A DNA stretch of 41,497 nucleotides from an uncultured Mailhella sp. (GCF_944324615.1 NZ_CALUWY010000023.1:1-41497); one strand, 5' to 3'. Positions 34,369 through 41,497 are shown, numbered from the stretch's first letter. Notes: a model not told the origin generated them from the sequence alone. Program-made: numbers and translations.

Positions 34369-35229
34369 ATGTTCAGCATAAGCTATGTTGGAGATGACAG
34401 GAACAACAGAACTCTGTTTCATATCAGAAATGAAAACTCACTGGACTGCTGTAAATGCTTTCTGACCCTGTTCGGAAAAACATTCCAGATTAAATACTCA
34501 TCAAAATTCAACTATTTTTATGTTGCCCAGCAGGTGCGCAGAGAGCGTCTTATGCTTGACACTCTGACGGAATCCTTCATTCATCAGCTCATTCCCGAAA
34601 GAACAAGAAAAACACTGACCTCTCTGGAGCGCATCTCCACCGTGGGATGCAGCGGAGATCTCTATCTCCGGGGAAAGCTGGACGGCGAGGATGTGTTCAT
34701 CAAGGTCACGCTGACCCGCGTGCAGACGGATTCGGGAAAAGGCGGCGCCATGCAGAACGAATATGAAAAAGGGCTGCTGCTTTCCCAGGAGTGCCCGTAT
34801 GTTCTCCGGCCGCTCTATTACATTCAGTGTCTGCCCTGCGAAGTGCTGATCACGCCCTTTCTGCACCATCTGCGCCCCCTGAGCGAGGTCATGGCCGCCG
34901 AGGAACCCGCCCCGACGTGGCTTCGCGGACAGCTTGAGAACCTCATGGAGCATCTCCGGGCACGGAGGCTCGTTCACCGGGACATCAACGGCGGCAATCT
35001 GTCCATCGGCAACAGGACAAACGGCCCCACCCAGCTCTTTCTTCACGATCTTGCGTACATGACGCAGCTCGACGAAGAGGGACATCCCGTTCCCCTCAAC
35101 ATTGAAGGCAAGGTGCAGAGCGACATTCAGCCCGTGGAGCGGCAGAACGATGCGCTGTGCTTCGCCGCCCTGCTGCGCACCCTTGACGAAAAACTGGCGG
35201 CGGACGCAGAAAAGGCCGCGTCCCGCTGA
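34369..35229 (+). CDS. Kinase-fold protein, probably acquired by transfer
   Basis: A 286-residue protein with a reduced protein-kinase-like fold. A glycine-containing strand and lysine (GDLYLRGKLDGEDVFIKVTL, Lys near 111) precede a catalytic-loop motif HRDINGGNLSI near 203 (His-Arg-Asp, with Asn five residues on). A metal-binding-loop equivalent, HDLAYM, lies near 228 in place of DFG. This pattern fits small atypical or lipopolysaccharide-type kinases; the substrate is unknown. The first 70 codons and the upstream 450 bases are AT-rich, while the 3' part approaches host GC, suggesting recent acquisition or a mosaic gene. The ribosome site is modest (CAGGG). It converges on the WYL-regulator gene with 62 bases between. 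Confidence 0.72.
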   Translation: MFSISYVGDDRNNRTLFHIRNENSLDCCKCFLTLFGKTFQIKYSSKFNYFYVAQQVRRERLMLDTLTESFIHQLIPERTRKTLTSLERISTVGCSGDLYLRGKLDGEDVFIKVTLTRVQTDSGKGGAMQNEYEKGLLLSQECPYVLRPLYYIQCLPCEVLITPFLHHLRPLSEVMAAEEPAPTWLRGQLENLMEHLRARRLVHRDINGGNLSIGNRTNGPTQLFLHDLAYMTQLDEEGHPVPLNIEGKVQSDIQPVERQNDALCFAALLRTLDEKLAADAEKAASR

Positions 35230-35291
35230 AAGCGCCCCGAAGGTCCTCTGCTTCCGTACCCTGAGGGCAGACCGGCTTTCCCGGAAGAGGC

Positions 35292-36338
35292 CTACGCCTT
35301 CTCTTCCCGCTTTTTCCGTGCCGTCTTCGGAGTGCGCTCGTACATCCCGCTCATGGCGCGCACCCGCGCGGCCACTTCCTCCCTGAGCCATGCGGGGGAG
35401 AGAATTTCCGCCGTTTCCGCAAAGCTCATCACCCAGGCAATGACTTCCGCCGCGCTCCGGGCCGTCATGGTCAGGGTGACGCCGCCGTCCCTGTGCCATG
35501 TCAGCCTCTGGTCGCGGCTCCAGCTGCGTTCGGCGGCATAGGTGGCGGCCGAAGGAGCAAAGCGCACGCGCACGGTGAAGGGCTCATCGCCCATCAGGCC
35601 GAAACAGCCTTCCCCTTCGTCCGGCGCATCGGGAATATGGGCGGAACTTCTCCGCGTCATGCGGACTTCGGTCATGCGGTGCACGGCAAGACTGGTGGAG
35701 GAGGGAAAAAGCGCCTCGGCCCGCCCCTTTTCCGAAACCAGCCTGCCGCGCGCATAAAGGGCCTCATGATAGGCCACAATCTTCATGGGAGCGAAAAAAT
35801 GCCGTTTCACCTCGCCGTTCAGGCTGGGACGGTACCGCACCTCGCATACCTGCTTCAGGCGTATGGCGTCCATGAGCGTCTGCAGGATTTCCTGAAAGGG
35901 AGAATAGTCGATGACGCCCTTGGTCTGAGCCTGCCCCATCTCCTCCATGGCGCACGATGATGCGCCTTCGGGCAGATAGGCCGCGGCATGCTGCAGCGTG
36001 ACATCCACCATGTCGCGCATGTTTTCCGGCAGAAGGTGCAGCATGAAGGCCCGGCACAGGGCAAGCTGACGCAGCCCTTCCGGGGAAAGGCTGACTCCGG
36101 GAAGATGCCGGGGCCTGTCCAGACGATACGCCACCTCGCGGCCGTGCATCTCGCGCAGAAGCGTGCCGAAGCGCGCGGCCTCCATCTGATCCATGACTCT
36201 CCGCACCGTCTGCTTGGAACAGTCCAGCCTGCGGGCCAGTTCCGAGAGACTGACTTCCCTGCCGCTGAAAAGAAGCAGCGTGTACACGGAAAGCAGCCTT
36301 TCCGCAGGCGTCATGTCCTGATTCCATTTTCTGCCCAT
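35292..36338 (-). CDS. WYL-type transcriptional regulator
   Basis: A 348-residue regulator. Residues about 8-70 form an HTH_11-type DNA-binding domain (ERLLSVYTLLLFSGREVSL, then ELARRLDCSKQTVRRVMD). Residues about 150-240 correspond to the WYL domain (RYRPSLNGEVKRHFFAPMKI, then YHEALYARGRL), but at the expected Trp-Tyr-Leu position the sequence reads Ala-Leu-Tyr. A C-terminal WCX-like extension follows (FTVRVRFAPSAATYAAERSW). WYL proteins sense nucleic acids or nucleotides and often control phage defence or DNA-damage genes. The start at 36338 has a GGGGGATG ribosome site; upstream codons are open but lie in the previous gene's 3' end. It follows the double-AAA+ gene by 110 bases on the same strand. 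Confidence 0.87.
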   Translation of the reverse strand: MGRKWNQDMTPAERLLSVYTLLLFSGREVSLSELARRLDCSKQTVRRVMDQMEAARFGTLLREMHGREVAYRLDRPRHLPGVSLSPEGLRQLALCRAFMLHLLPENMRDMVDVTLQHAAAYLPEGASSCAMEEMGQAQTKGVIDYSPFQEILQTLMDAIRLKQVCEVRYRPSLNGEVKRHFFAPMKIVAYHEALYARGRLVSEKGRAEALFPSSTSLAVHRMTEVRMTRRSSAHIPDAPDEGEGCFGLMGDEPFTVRVRFAPSAATYAAERSWSRDQRLTWHRDGGVTLTMTARSAAEVIAWVMSFAETAEILSPAWLREEVAARVRAMSGMYERTPKTARKKREEKA

Positions 36339-36448
36339 GGCATCATCCCCCCGTGTTCCGGTATGCCCTGCCCGGAGGCGTACCTTCCGCATGAGGGTAG
36401 AAAAAAAACGGAAGGCGGACAAGGCGGCGGAAGAAGCGCACACGGCCC

Positions 36449-38728
36449 CTAGCGGAGAAAGCCCACGCAGTGTCTGGAAGATTCCGTCCTGAGCGCCGCT
36501 TCCCGGGCAAGGGCCTCTATCAGTTCCTTGTGGGAAACACTCCCCGGTTCCGTGAAAAGCGGATCGTAGCGCGTGCGCACGGCGTGGAAATCCCCGGGAG
36601 TCAGGCGCTTCATGGCCAGAAGCTTCCGGCCGAGTTCCTCCGGCAGGGCCTCCCTGCACAGCGGGGCGAGCATTCCCGCATACAGCGTGTGCTCCTGAGC
36701 GCTCCCGGCATAGCCGAAGGCCACCTTGAGCGTGAAACGCCGCATGGCCGCCGCGTCCAGCCTGTCCCGGCGGTTGGTGGTGCAGATGCAGAAGCAGCGG
36801 CACTGCTCAAGGGAGGTGAGGAACTCGTTGACCATGGCGCCCTCCCAGGAATGACGGGCCATGGTGCGGGAGAACAGGAAGCTGTCCACCTCGTCGATGA
36901 TGAGCACCGCCCCGGAATGCTCCGCCTCGCGGAAGGCTCCGGCAATGCTCTTTTCCGTCTCCCCCACAAAGGCGTTCATAAGGTCGCTTGCGCGGCGGCA
37001 CAGGCATTCGCGGCCGAGATGATCCGCCATGTACCGGGCCAGCGCCGTCTTGCCCGTGCCGGGAGGTCCGTAGAAGAGCATGGTGCCGCAGCCCGCGCGC
37101 AGTTCCTTCCCCCGGCGCATGGCGGCATCCACGCGGCGGCAGCGCTCCAGAAAGGCCGTGACATCGCCTTCCATGCACACGCACTCCGGCATGAATTCCT
37201 TTTCCTCGGGGAAAAACGGCGCGGGACGGAAATTCCCGCCTGCCTGAAGCTTAAGCTGCGCCTGAAGAATGCGTTCCAGCGCGGCATGAAAGTCCTGCGG
37301 ATACCGGTACAGGCTCTGCGCCTGGGACACGGCCTCCTGAATCACCGCCGCTTCCACCGGGTACCTTGCGGCAAGCTCCGTGATGCGCGCCTGATCGCAC
37401 CTGCGGGAAAGGCCGTGCCTTTTCATGACCTGCCGCCAGACCCTCACACGGTCTTTGCGGCTGAGGCATTCAAAATGAATGCTGAAGGAAAAACGCCGCC
37501 GCACGGCGGGATCAATGTGCTCCACCTCATTGCTGATCCAGATGACGCGCTGCCCCGGCCTTTCCAGAACACTGTTGAGCCAGGCCTTGTCCTTGGTCTG
37601 ACGGCCGAAGATAAGATTGGTATCCAGCATCCTTTCGGCTTCATCCACCACCACGAAGGAACCCTCATGGCCGGCGGAGAGGTGCAGACATGCCGTGAGC
37701 GAGGCGCGCCGGTTGCTGTCGTCGTCATCTTCACGGCTGGTCACCGCCCAGGCCTTCACCCCGCAGGCCCGCGCCAGAGCCAGGGCAAAGCTGGTCTTGC
37801 CCGTGCCGGAAGCGCCGTAGAGCAGAATATGCACGGCCTCTCCGCTCCTGCGCCGCAGAAGATTCAGGGCATGGCGGGCATCCGCCTCAGGAATGCAGAA
37901 GTCCTGAATCGGCAGACCTTCCCCTTCCAGCGGATGGTGAAAGAAGGCGTCCTGCTCCGCCTCCCCGGCCTCCCAGAAGACAAGTACCGAATCGCCGATC
38001 CTGAAGCTCCCGTTGTAGGGAGCATACAGAATGCCGAACTGCTCAAGTTCCTCCATGACAACGTGCAGCCGGGCATGGGAAACGCCCATCATGTGGGCAA
38101 AGAGCCGGCGCCGGCAGAAGTGAAACACCCTGAGGCTGTCTTCAAAATAGTTTTCCACAGGGGAAAAATGCTGAAGGATGAAGACGAACTCACAGATGGC
38201 CCGCGCCTCCTCCCCGATGCCGAACACGCGCTCAAGCCCTGCGGAGGCCCGTGCATACACGCTCCCGTCCACCTCTTCCGCCAGGATATTCCGGCAGGCG
38301 CTTCTCACCCGGGAGGAAAACACCTCTTCCAGACAGCGGTGATTTCTGACGAGTTCCTCGCATTCGGAAGAAAGATGCTGCATCTGCCCGTTCTCCAGCG
38401 TTTCCCGCAGAGCCGCACGGGCGGCAGGCACGCCCGCGCTGTTCTTCATGGCATCAAGAGCACGCAGCACATCCTTCAGCATGGATTCCGCACGGACGGC
38501 AGGCACGGCCGCGCTGCTCTTCATGGCATCGAGGGCACGCAGCTCTTCCTGCAGCACGGATTTCCTTTCCCCCAGAACCCAGAACAGACAGCGGAAAAAC
38601 TCCTCATCCATGGCCACGCGCATGTCCAGCGCACGCATAAGCCATGATGCGACCTTCTGCCGGGCATAGTTGAGTTCCGCATCACTCTCAGACTTCGGCG
38701 TCACCGGCCCGCTCTTTCTTCCTCTCAT
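36449..38728 (-). CDS. Large protein with two AAA+ ATPase modules
   Basis: A 759-residue protein. The N-terminal 300 residues are helical and unrecognised; they include two adjacent 25-residue repeats (about 56-80 and 81-105, LRALDAMKSSAAVPA-type). The first AAA+ module has Walker A YGASGTGKTS near 303, Walker B SFVVVDEAERML near 358 and AVRRRF further on. The second has Walker A YGPPGTGKTA near 550, Walker B AVLIIDEVDSF near 604 and CICTTNRRDRLDAAAMRRF, typical of the classical (Cdc48/FtsH/Vps4-like) clade. Both modules look catalytically intact. I choose the ATG at 38728, behind AAAGGAG; another ATG at 38743 lacks a ribosome site. It probably forms a unit with the WYL regulator downstream. 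The target is unknown: a remodelling ATPase in stress or defence is an inference. Confidence 0.85.
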   Translation of the reverse strand: MRGRKSGPVTPKSESDAELNYARQKVASWLMRALDMRVAMDEEFFRCLFWVLGERKSVLQEELRALDAMKSSAAVPAVRAESMLKDVLRALDAMKNSAGVPAARAALRETLENGQMQHLSSECEELVRNHRCLEEVFSSRVRSACRNILAEEVDGSVYARASAGLERVFGIGEEARAICEFVFILQHFSPVENYFEDSLRVFHFCRRRLFAHMMGVSHARLHVVMEELEQFGILYAPYNGSFRIGDSVLVFWEAGEAEQDAFFHHPLEGEGLPIQDFCIPEADARHALNLLRRRSGEAVHILLYGASGTGKTSFALALARACGVKAWAVTSREDDDDSNRRASLTACLHLSAGHEGSFVVVDEAERMLDTNLIFGRQTKDKAWLNSVLERPGQRVIWISNEVEHIDPAVRRRFSFSIHFECLSRKDRVRVWRQVMKRHGLSRRCDQARITELAARYPVEAAVIQEAVSQAQSLYRYPQDFHAALERILQAQLKLQAGGNFRPAPFFPEEKEFMPECVCMEGDVTAFLERCRRVDAAMRRGKELRAGCGTMLFYGPPGTGKTALARYMADHLGRECLCRRASDLMNAFVGETEKSIAGAFREAEHSGAVLIIDEVDSFLFSRTMARHSWEGAMVNEFLTSLEQCRCFCICTTNRRDRLDAAAMRRFTLKVAFGYAGSAQEHTLYAGMLAPLCREALPEELGRKLLAMKRLTPGDFHAVRTRYDPLFTEPGSVSHKELIEALAREAALRTESSRHCVGFLR
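38414..38563 (-). repeat. 75-bp in-frame tandem duplication inside the double-AAA+ gene
   Basis: Units 38414-38488 and 38489-38563 are adjacent, in the same orientation, exactly 25 codons long, and differ at about ten positions. They encode the repeated LRALDAMK segments in the N-terminal region. Confidence 0.85.
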
Positions 38729-38757
38729 ATCGTCTCCTTTCATGCAAAAGGAGCATA

Positions 38758-38773
38758 CGGAACGACCGTGCCA
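38758..38773 (-). promoter_or_regulatory. Sigma-54-like element before the double-AAA+ gene
   Basis: On the minus strand, TGGCAC (38773-38768), 5 bases, TTCCG (38762-38758). The -24 half is perfect; the -12 half departs from TTGCW at two positions but keeps the C. Its position suits a roughly 20-base leader. It could be chance. No convincing sigma-70 promoter was seen in the AT-rich stretch upstream. Confidence 0.28.
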
Positions 38774-38873
38774 GATTCCGACCCATGTTTTAATATTTAA
38801 TCATCATATATTTCCCTAAGATAGCGTACTTTCCACAAAAAGTGCGCTTTTGCCCGCACAGGGGGGCCGCACG

Positions 38874-38917
38874 AAAAAAGCGGGGAGGACCGGAAGCCCT
38901 ACCCGCTCTGTTCATGA
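38874..38917 (-). terminator. Terminator of the FliW-like gene
   Basis: On the minus strand, AGCGGG (38917-38912) pairs with CCCGCT (38884-38879) around a GC-rich inner segment, followed by six T residues (38879-38874). It lies 36 bases past the stop. Confidence 0.75.
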
Positions 38918-38952
38918 CGGAATATTCGGACACCTGCCCGCGAGGGGCTCGC

Positions 38953-39417
38953 CTACACGCCGTCCCTGAGCGCCACAAGAGGCCGCGGCGGGCGCGAAAC
39001 GCAGAGTCCCCTGCCGGTACGCGTATCCACAAGCACAAGGCGCGCAAGATCAAAGCCCGCGCCGAGGGGATCCTCATCGGGCACGGTCATGTGGCAGAAC
39101 ACGGCAATGCCCTCATCGCCCGTTTCTTCCGCACGGCCGAGAGCCGCGCGCTCCTCTTCCGAAAGAGCGGGAGAAAAACCGGGAACGATCAGGCGCACGT
39201 CGCCGAGAAGCAGGCAGTCCTGCGCACACGCGCTGCTCTGCAGCAGCACGGCCTTTGCCTCCGGGGAAAAGCGGCGCAGAACGCACCTGCGCGCTCCGTT
39301 CAGCGCCTCGACGCCGAAGGAAAAATCAACTTCGTATTCCATGGGCAGAATGTTGCATAAAACAGGGCGCCCGGCAAGAAGAGGGCTCTGCCGCGGCTTC
39401 ACCGCCACAAAGGGCAA
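38953..39417 (-). CDS. Divergent FliW-like protein
   Basis: A 154-residue protein whose core follows the flagellar assembly factor FliW pattern: FSFGVEALNGARRCVLRRF (compare the FPEGLxGFExxxxFxL type), AVLLQSSACAQDCLLLGDVRLIVPGFSP, LSEEERAALG, VFCHMTVPDEDP and LARLVLVDTRTGRGLCV. FliW normally binds flagellin and relieves CsrA repression. No flagellar or csrA gene is in the window, and conserved residues are substituted, so this may be a diverged or specialised copy. The best start is a TTG at 39417 with GGAG upstream, three bases after the previous gene's stop; the ATG at 39342 lacks a ribosome site and would cut off the first FliW strand. Translation is probably coupled to the lipoprotein gene. 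Confidence 0.65.
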   Translation of the reverse strand: MPFVAVKPRQSPLLAGRPVLCNILPMEYEVDFSFGVEALNGARRCVLRRFSPEAKAVLLQSSACAQDCLLLGDVRLIVPGFSPALSEEERAALGRAEETGDEGIAVFCHMTVPDEDPLGAGFDLARLVLVDTRTGRGLCVSRPPRPLVALRDGV

Positions 39418-39420
39418 ACG

Positions 39421-39663
39421 CTAGCGGCTCCGTTCGTGCCCGTAGATGCCGCCCGCCAGCGCTCCTATGCCGCCGCCGATGAGCGCACCCATGGTGCCGC
39501 TCCCCCCGGCTATGGCCGAAATGCCCGCCCCGGCCAGAGCGCCCACGCCTGCGCCGGAAAGCGCGCCCTGCTGGGTTCTGTTCATGTTCGTGCAGGCCGT
39601 GGAAGTAACAACCAGGGAGGCGCAGAGAAAAAGCGCCGCCCCCGCAGCCATATATCGCTTCAT
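39421..39663 (-). CDS. Small glycine-zipper lipoprotein
   Basis: An 80-residue lipoprotein. The signal peptide ends at a lipobox, TSTAC, with Cys24 as the lipid-modified residue. The mature part is a glycine-zipper (GALSGAGVGALAGAGISAIAGG, GALIGGGIGALAGGIYG) ending HERSR, similar to Rickettsia 17-kDa/SlyB-like outer-membrane lipoproteins in layout but shorter. An AAGGAG ribosome site lies seven bases before the ATG. It is probably anchored in the outer membrane. The FliW-like gene starts right after its stop. Confidence 0.85.
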   Translation of the reverse strand: MKRYMAAGAALFLCASLVVTSTACTNMNRTQQGALSGAGVGALAGAGISAIAGGSGTMGALIGGGIGALAGGIYGHERSR

Positions 39664-39757
39664 GCCAACTCCTTCTTCCGCCCTCTCCGGGCGTCTGTGT
39701 TCCGTACATCCTGCAAAGGACGCATTTTCTGCGCACCTGAGGGCCCGTGCATCCGCT

Positions 39758-40165
39758 TCAGGGCCGCGCCTTCAGCCCGGGGACGACCATTTCCGTCCAT
39801 ATCACATCAAAGACATGGCGGTTTTTCTGATCGGGGTTCTTTTCATAGAATGCGTCGATGCGGCGCACCAGCTCCGGCCTTGTAACGCTGCCGAGAGCCG
39901 CCTGCCAGCCGTCGGCAAACAGGGAAAGCGTGACGCTCTCCCCCTTGTTCTGCGCAGCCTGTGCCAGCGCCGATTCCATGGCCAGGGCGCATTCCACCCC
40001 GAGAAGAAAATCCAGCCGGGACTGAGGGGCCGAACGTTCCCACACATAGCCGTTCAGGGAAGCCACGCCCGAAGGCTCCGCCGCGCCTGCCGCTTCCGCC
40101 CGGCCGGGAACGGTCCCCAGCAACAGCAGCAGAAGAAGCACCGCGCTTTTCCATGATGCTCTCAT
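39758..40165 (-). CDS. Small secreted protein, possibly Rap1a/Tai-like
   Basis: A 135-residue protein with a signal peptide (residues 1-26, a run of seven leucines, cleavage after AEA). The mature part has two helical segments: RLDFLLGVECALAMESALA, and a C-terminal VTRPELVRRIDAFYEKNPDQ followed by HVFDVIWTEMVVPGL. The second resembles the Rap1a/Tai pattern (VTxxQLxxVxxxYLxxHPE, then LxxxAL), a periplasmic family that includes immunity proteins for type VI effectors, but the paired cysteines seen in those are reduced here to one. The start is set by a GAGGAGG ribosome site. No type VI effector is nearby. The family assignment is tentative. Confidence 0.7.
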   Translation of the reverse strand: MRASWKSAVLLLLLLLGTVPGRAEAAGAAEPSGVASLNGYVWERSAPQSRLDFLLGVECALAMESALAQAAQNKGESVTLSLFADGWQAALGSVTRPELVRRIDAFYEKNPDQKNRHVFDVIWTEMVVPGLKARP

Positions 40166-40331
40166 ACCATCCTCCTCACAGTTTTGTTCCATGCTGGAAG
40201 AGGCCTCATGAGAGGTCAATGACAATAACAGGCCGTTTTTCCCGGAAAGGAGCGCTCCTCCCTGCTCCGGCCGGAGAGTACCGCCGCGCATTCCGCCGTT
40301 TTCCGCGCAGCCGTCTTCTGCCGAGACAGCA

Positions 40332-40372
40332 AAAAAAGCCCCGGAAGGCGAAAGGCCTGCCGGGGCTTTTTT
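40332..40372. terminator. Strong bidirectional terminator
   Basis: AAAAAAGCCCCGG (40332-40344) pairs with CCGGGGCTTTTTT (40360-40372), a perfect 13-bp stem with T-runs in both directions. On the minus strand it ends the CCG-protein gene, 16 bases past its stop at 40388. The rest of the gap 40166-40387 holds no gene. Confidence 0.92.
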
Positions 40373-40387
40373 ACCGCAAGGGATGCG

Positions 40388-41497
40388 TCAGCGCTTTTTC
40401 TCTTCCATGCACACCACGCGCACGCCGGGATGTCCTTCCGTGCGCGAAGCCTGCGCCTTGAAGGTGGAAAGCCAGTTCTTGCCGAGCAGGGTTTCGGCCA
40501 GCCATTCGGCATTGTGCAGCACCGGGCGGTGCGTGTCGATGACGGGCTTGTCCTCCCTCGGCTTGTCCTTGCCGCGCGCAGGATGGCTCATGTCCATGGT
40601 CATGAGCGTGCGGGCGATGCCTATTTTGCAGGAAGGGCAGCCCACGAGAATGGGCGCGTCGGCCTTGTAGCCGGCAAGAGCGCTCTGCAGGCGTTCGCGC
40701 TTGCGCTCGCGCAGGGTGTTGTAGATGTCCGGGCAGGTGTAGGCGCCCGTGCCGGATTCGCCGCAGCAGCCGGGATTGATGAGTATGGATGCGCCGGTGA
40801 TGCGCTCAAGGGCCCTTGCCACCTTGCCGCCGTCCTTGGTGGCCTTCACCCCGGACCAGGCCGGATGGCAGGAGGAATGGTAGATGATACGCTCATCGCT
40901 CACTTCCACGCCGTGGGGCAGGCGGTCCACCAGAAGCTGCACGATGTCGTTGTGGGCCAGCACGTCGCCGTTCAGGCCGGTGAGGCCGTGGCGCATGAGC
41001 GAATCGCGGCAGGAGCCGCAGGCCGTGATGAGCATGTTCACGTCGAAACCGGCTTCGGCCGCAGCCTGCAGCGTGGCGGCGATGACCTGCCGGTTGCGTT
41101 CGAGGTTTTCCTCGTACTTTTCGGCCCCGCCTGCGGCAAGCAGCGGATAGCCGCAGCAAAGGTGCCTGCCCGGAAGCACCACGGGCACGCCCGCGTACAT
41201 CATGAGCGCAATGGAGGCCAGCGCAATGCGGCGATAGAAGAGACTGCCGCCGCAGCCGGGGAAATAGAGCACCGCAGGCACACGGCCTTCCAGCACGCCC
41301 TGAGCGGAAATGTCGCCGCTCACGGGCAGGAAGAGATGCGCCGGGGCGTTTCTGTCCAGATGCAGGCTCTCATAAATGCTCACCATGCCCAGCGCCGGGC
41401 CGCGGGCGGAAAAGAGCGGGCTGCTCATGCGCCTGCGCCAGACGCGGGGCACCAGCGGAATGAACTGGTTCATCACGTTCTGGCCGAGGGCCGCCAT
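40388..41497 (-). CDS. C-terminal part of a CCG-domain iron-sulfur oxidoreductase
   Basis: The 369 visible residues contain two CCG (heterodisulfide-reductase HdrB-type) cysteine-rich domains. The first has PGCGGSLFYRR and, later, HLCCGYPLLAAGG; the second has SSCHPAWSG and NPGCCGESGTG. A further CPSCKIG lies near the C-terminus. CCG domains hold special Fe-S clusters and pass electrons from FAD or ferredoxin domains, as in glycolate/lactate dehydrogenases and Hdr. An ATG falls exactly at the window edge, but the sequence starts without a recognisable N-terminal domain, so the gene very likely continues beyond it, probably into an FAD-linked GlcD-type and ferredoxin region. The terminator at 40332-40372 ends this transcript. 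Confidence 0.85.
   Translation of the reverse strand: MAALGQNVMNQFIPLVPRVWRRRMSSPLFSARGPALGMVSIYESLHLDRNAPAHLFLPVSGDISAQGVLEGRVPAVLYFPGCGGSLFYRRIALASIALMMYAGVPVVLPGRHLCCGYPLLAAGGAEKYEENLERNRQVIAATLQAAAEAGFDVNMLITACGSCRDSLMRHGLTGLNGDVLAHNDIVQLLVDRLPHGVEVSDERIIYHSSCHPAWSGVKATKDGGKVARALERITGASILINPGCCGESGTGAYTCPDIYNTLRERKRERLQSALAGYKADAPILVGCPSCKIGIARTLMTMDMSHPARGKDKPREDKPVIDTHRPVLHNAEWLAETLLGKNWLSTFKAQASRTEGHPGVRVVCMEEKKR

Noticed and set aside
38414..38563. Two-unit direct repeat considered as a CRISPR fragment
   Set aside because: The units are directly adjacent without spacers, in frame and translated within the AAA+ protein.
36470..38647. 725-codon plus-strand frame opposite the double-AAA+ gene
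   Set aside because: Antisense shadow; Walker motifs and the ribosome site are on the minus strand, and the plus-strand product is low-complexity.

Overview
This window is high-GC, densely packed bacterial chromosome. Several signs point to a Desulfovibrio-type organism (Desulfovibrionaceae, possibly a host-associated lineage such as Bilophila or Mailhella; the genus is inference). They are an adenylate kinase carrying the exact four-residue metal site described for Desulfovibrio gigas, a three-piece archaeal-type glutamate synthase, a type III glutamine synthetase, LL-diaminopimelate aminotransferase, and a CoA-binding/Cys-cluster fusion protein. No rRNA, tRNA, CRISPR array, transposase or integrase was seen.

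Layout. 1-336: 3' end of an unknown gene. 561-2375 (minus): GntR-type regulator plus an orphan TctC/Bug solute-binding protein, with promoter, operator-like palindrome and terminator. 2446-2772 (minus): small zinc-ribbon/glycine-zipper protein. 3009-4451: secreted protein of unknown function. 4452-5357: a 0.9-kb regulatory gap with two near-identical 22-bp palindromes and a sigma-54 promoter. 5358-15672: nitrogen-assimilation cluster, namely glnN, glutamate synthase glutaminase subunit, FMN/ferredoxin subunit, a GXGXG-GltD fusion, dapL and a GAF-AAA-Fis sigma-54 activator. 15834-20682: DUF1992 protein, uvrA and a MuiA-like DUF4139 protein. 21019-24189: ricT-like PSP1 gene and metG. 24309-24722 (minus): DsrE-like protein. 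25633-27102: CstA-family transporter. 27334-28203: beta-hydroxyacid dehydrogenase behind a second sigma-54 promoter. 28380-32362 (minus): adk, CoA-binding/YkgJ fusion, TrmH-type methyltransferase and asnS. 32719-33644: YccF and YdjM-like membrane proteins.

The accessory-looking part is 33.6-40.2 kb. An AT-rich 450-bp stretch leads into a kinase-fold gene. It faces a minus-strand pair made of a WYL-type regulator and a 759-residue protein with two AAA+ modules, which has an internal 75-bp tandem duplication. After these come a divergent FliW-like gene, a glycine-zipper lipoprotein and a small secreted protein, all on the minus strand. 40388-41497 (minus) is the C-terminal part of a two-CCG-domain iron-sulfur oxidoreductase that runs off the window.

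The best-supported functional story is the nitrogen cluster. Ammonia is captured by GlnN, passed to glutamate by the split glutamate synthase, and used by DapL as amino donor for lysine and peptidoglycan. The last gene encodes the class of activator needed by the sigma-54 promoter in front of the first gene, so an autoregulatory loop acting through the twin palindromes is likely. The least explained unit is the WYL plus double-AAA+ pair beside the atypical kinase.
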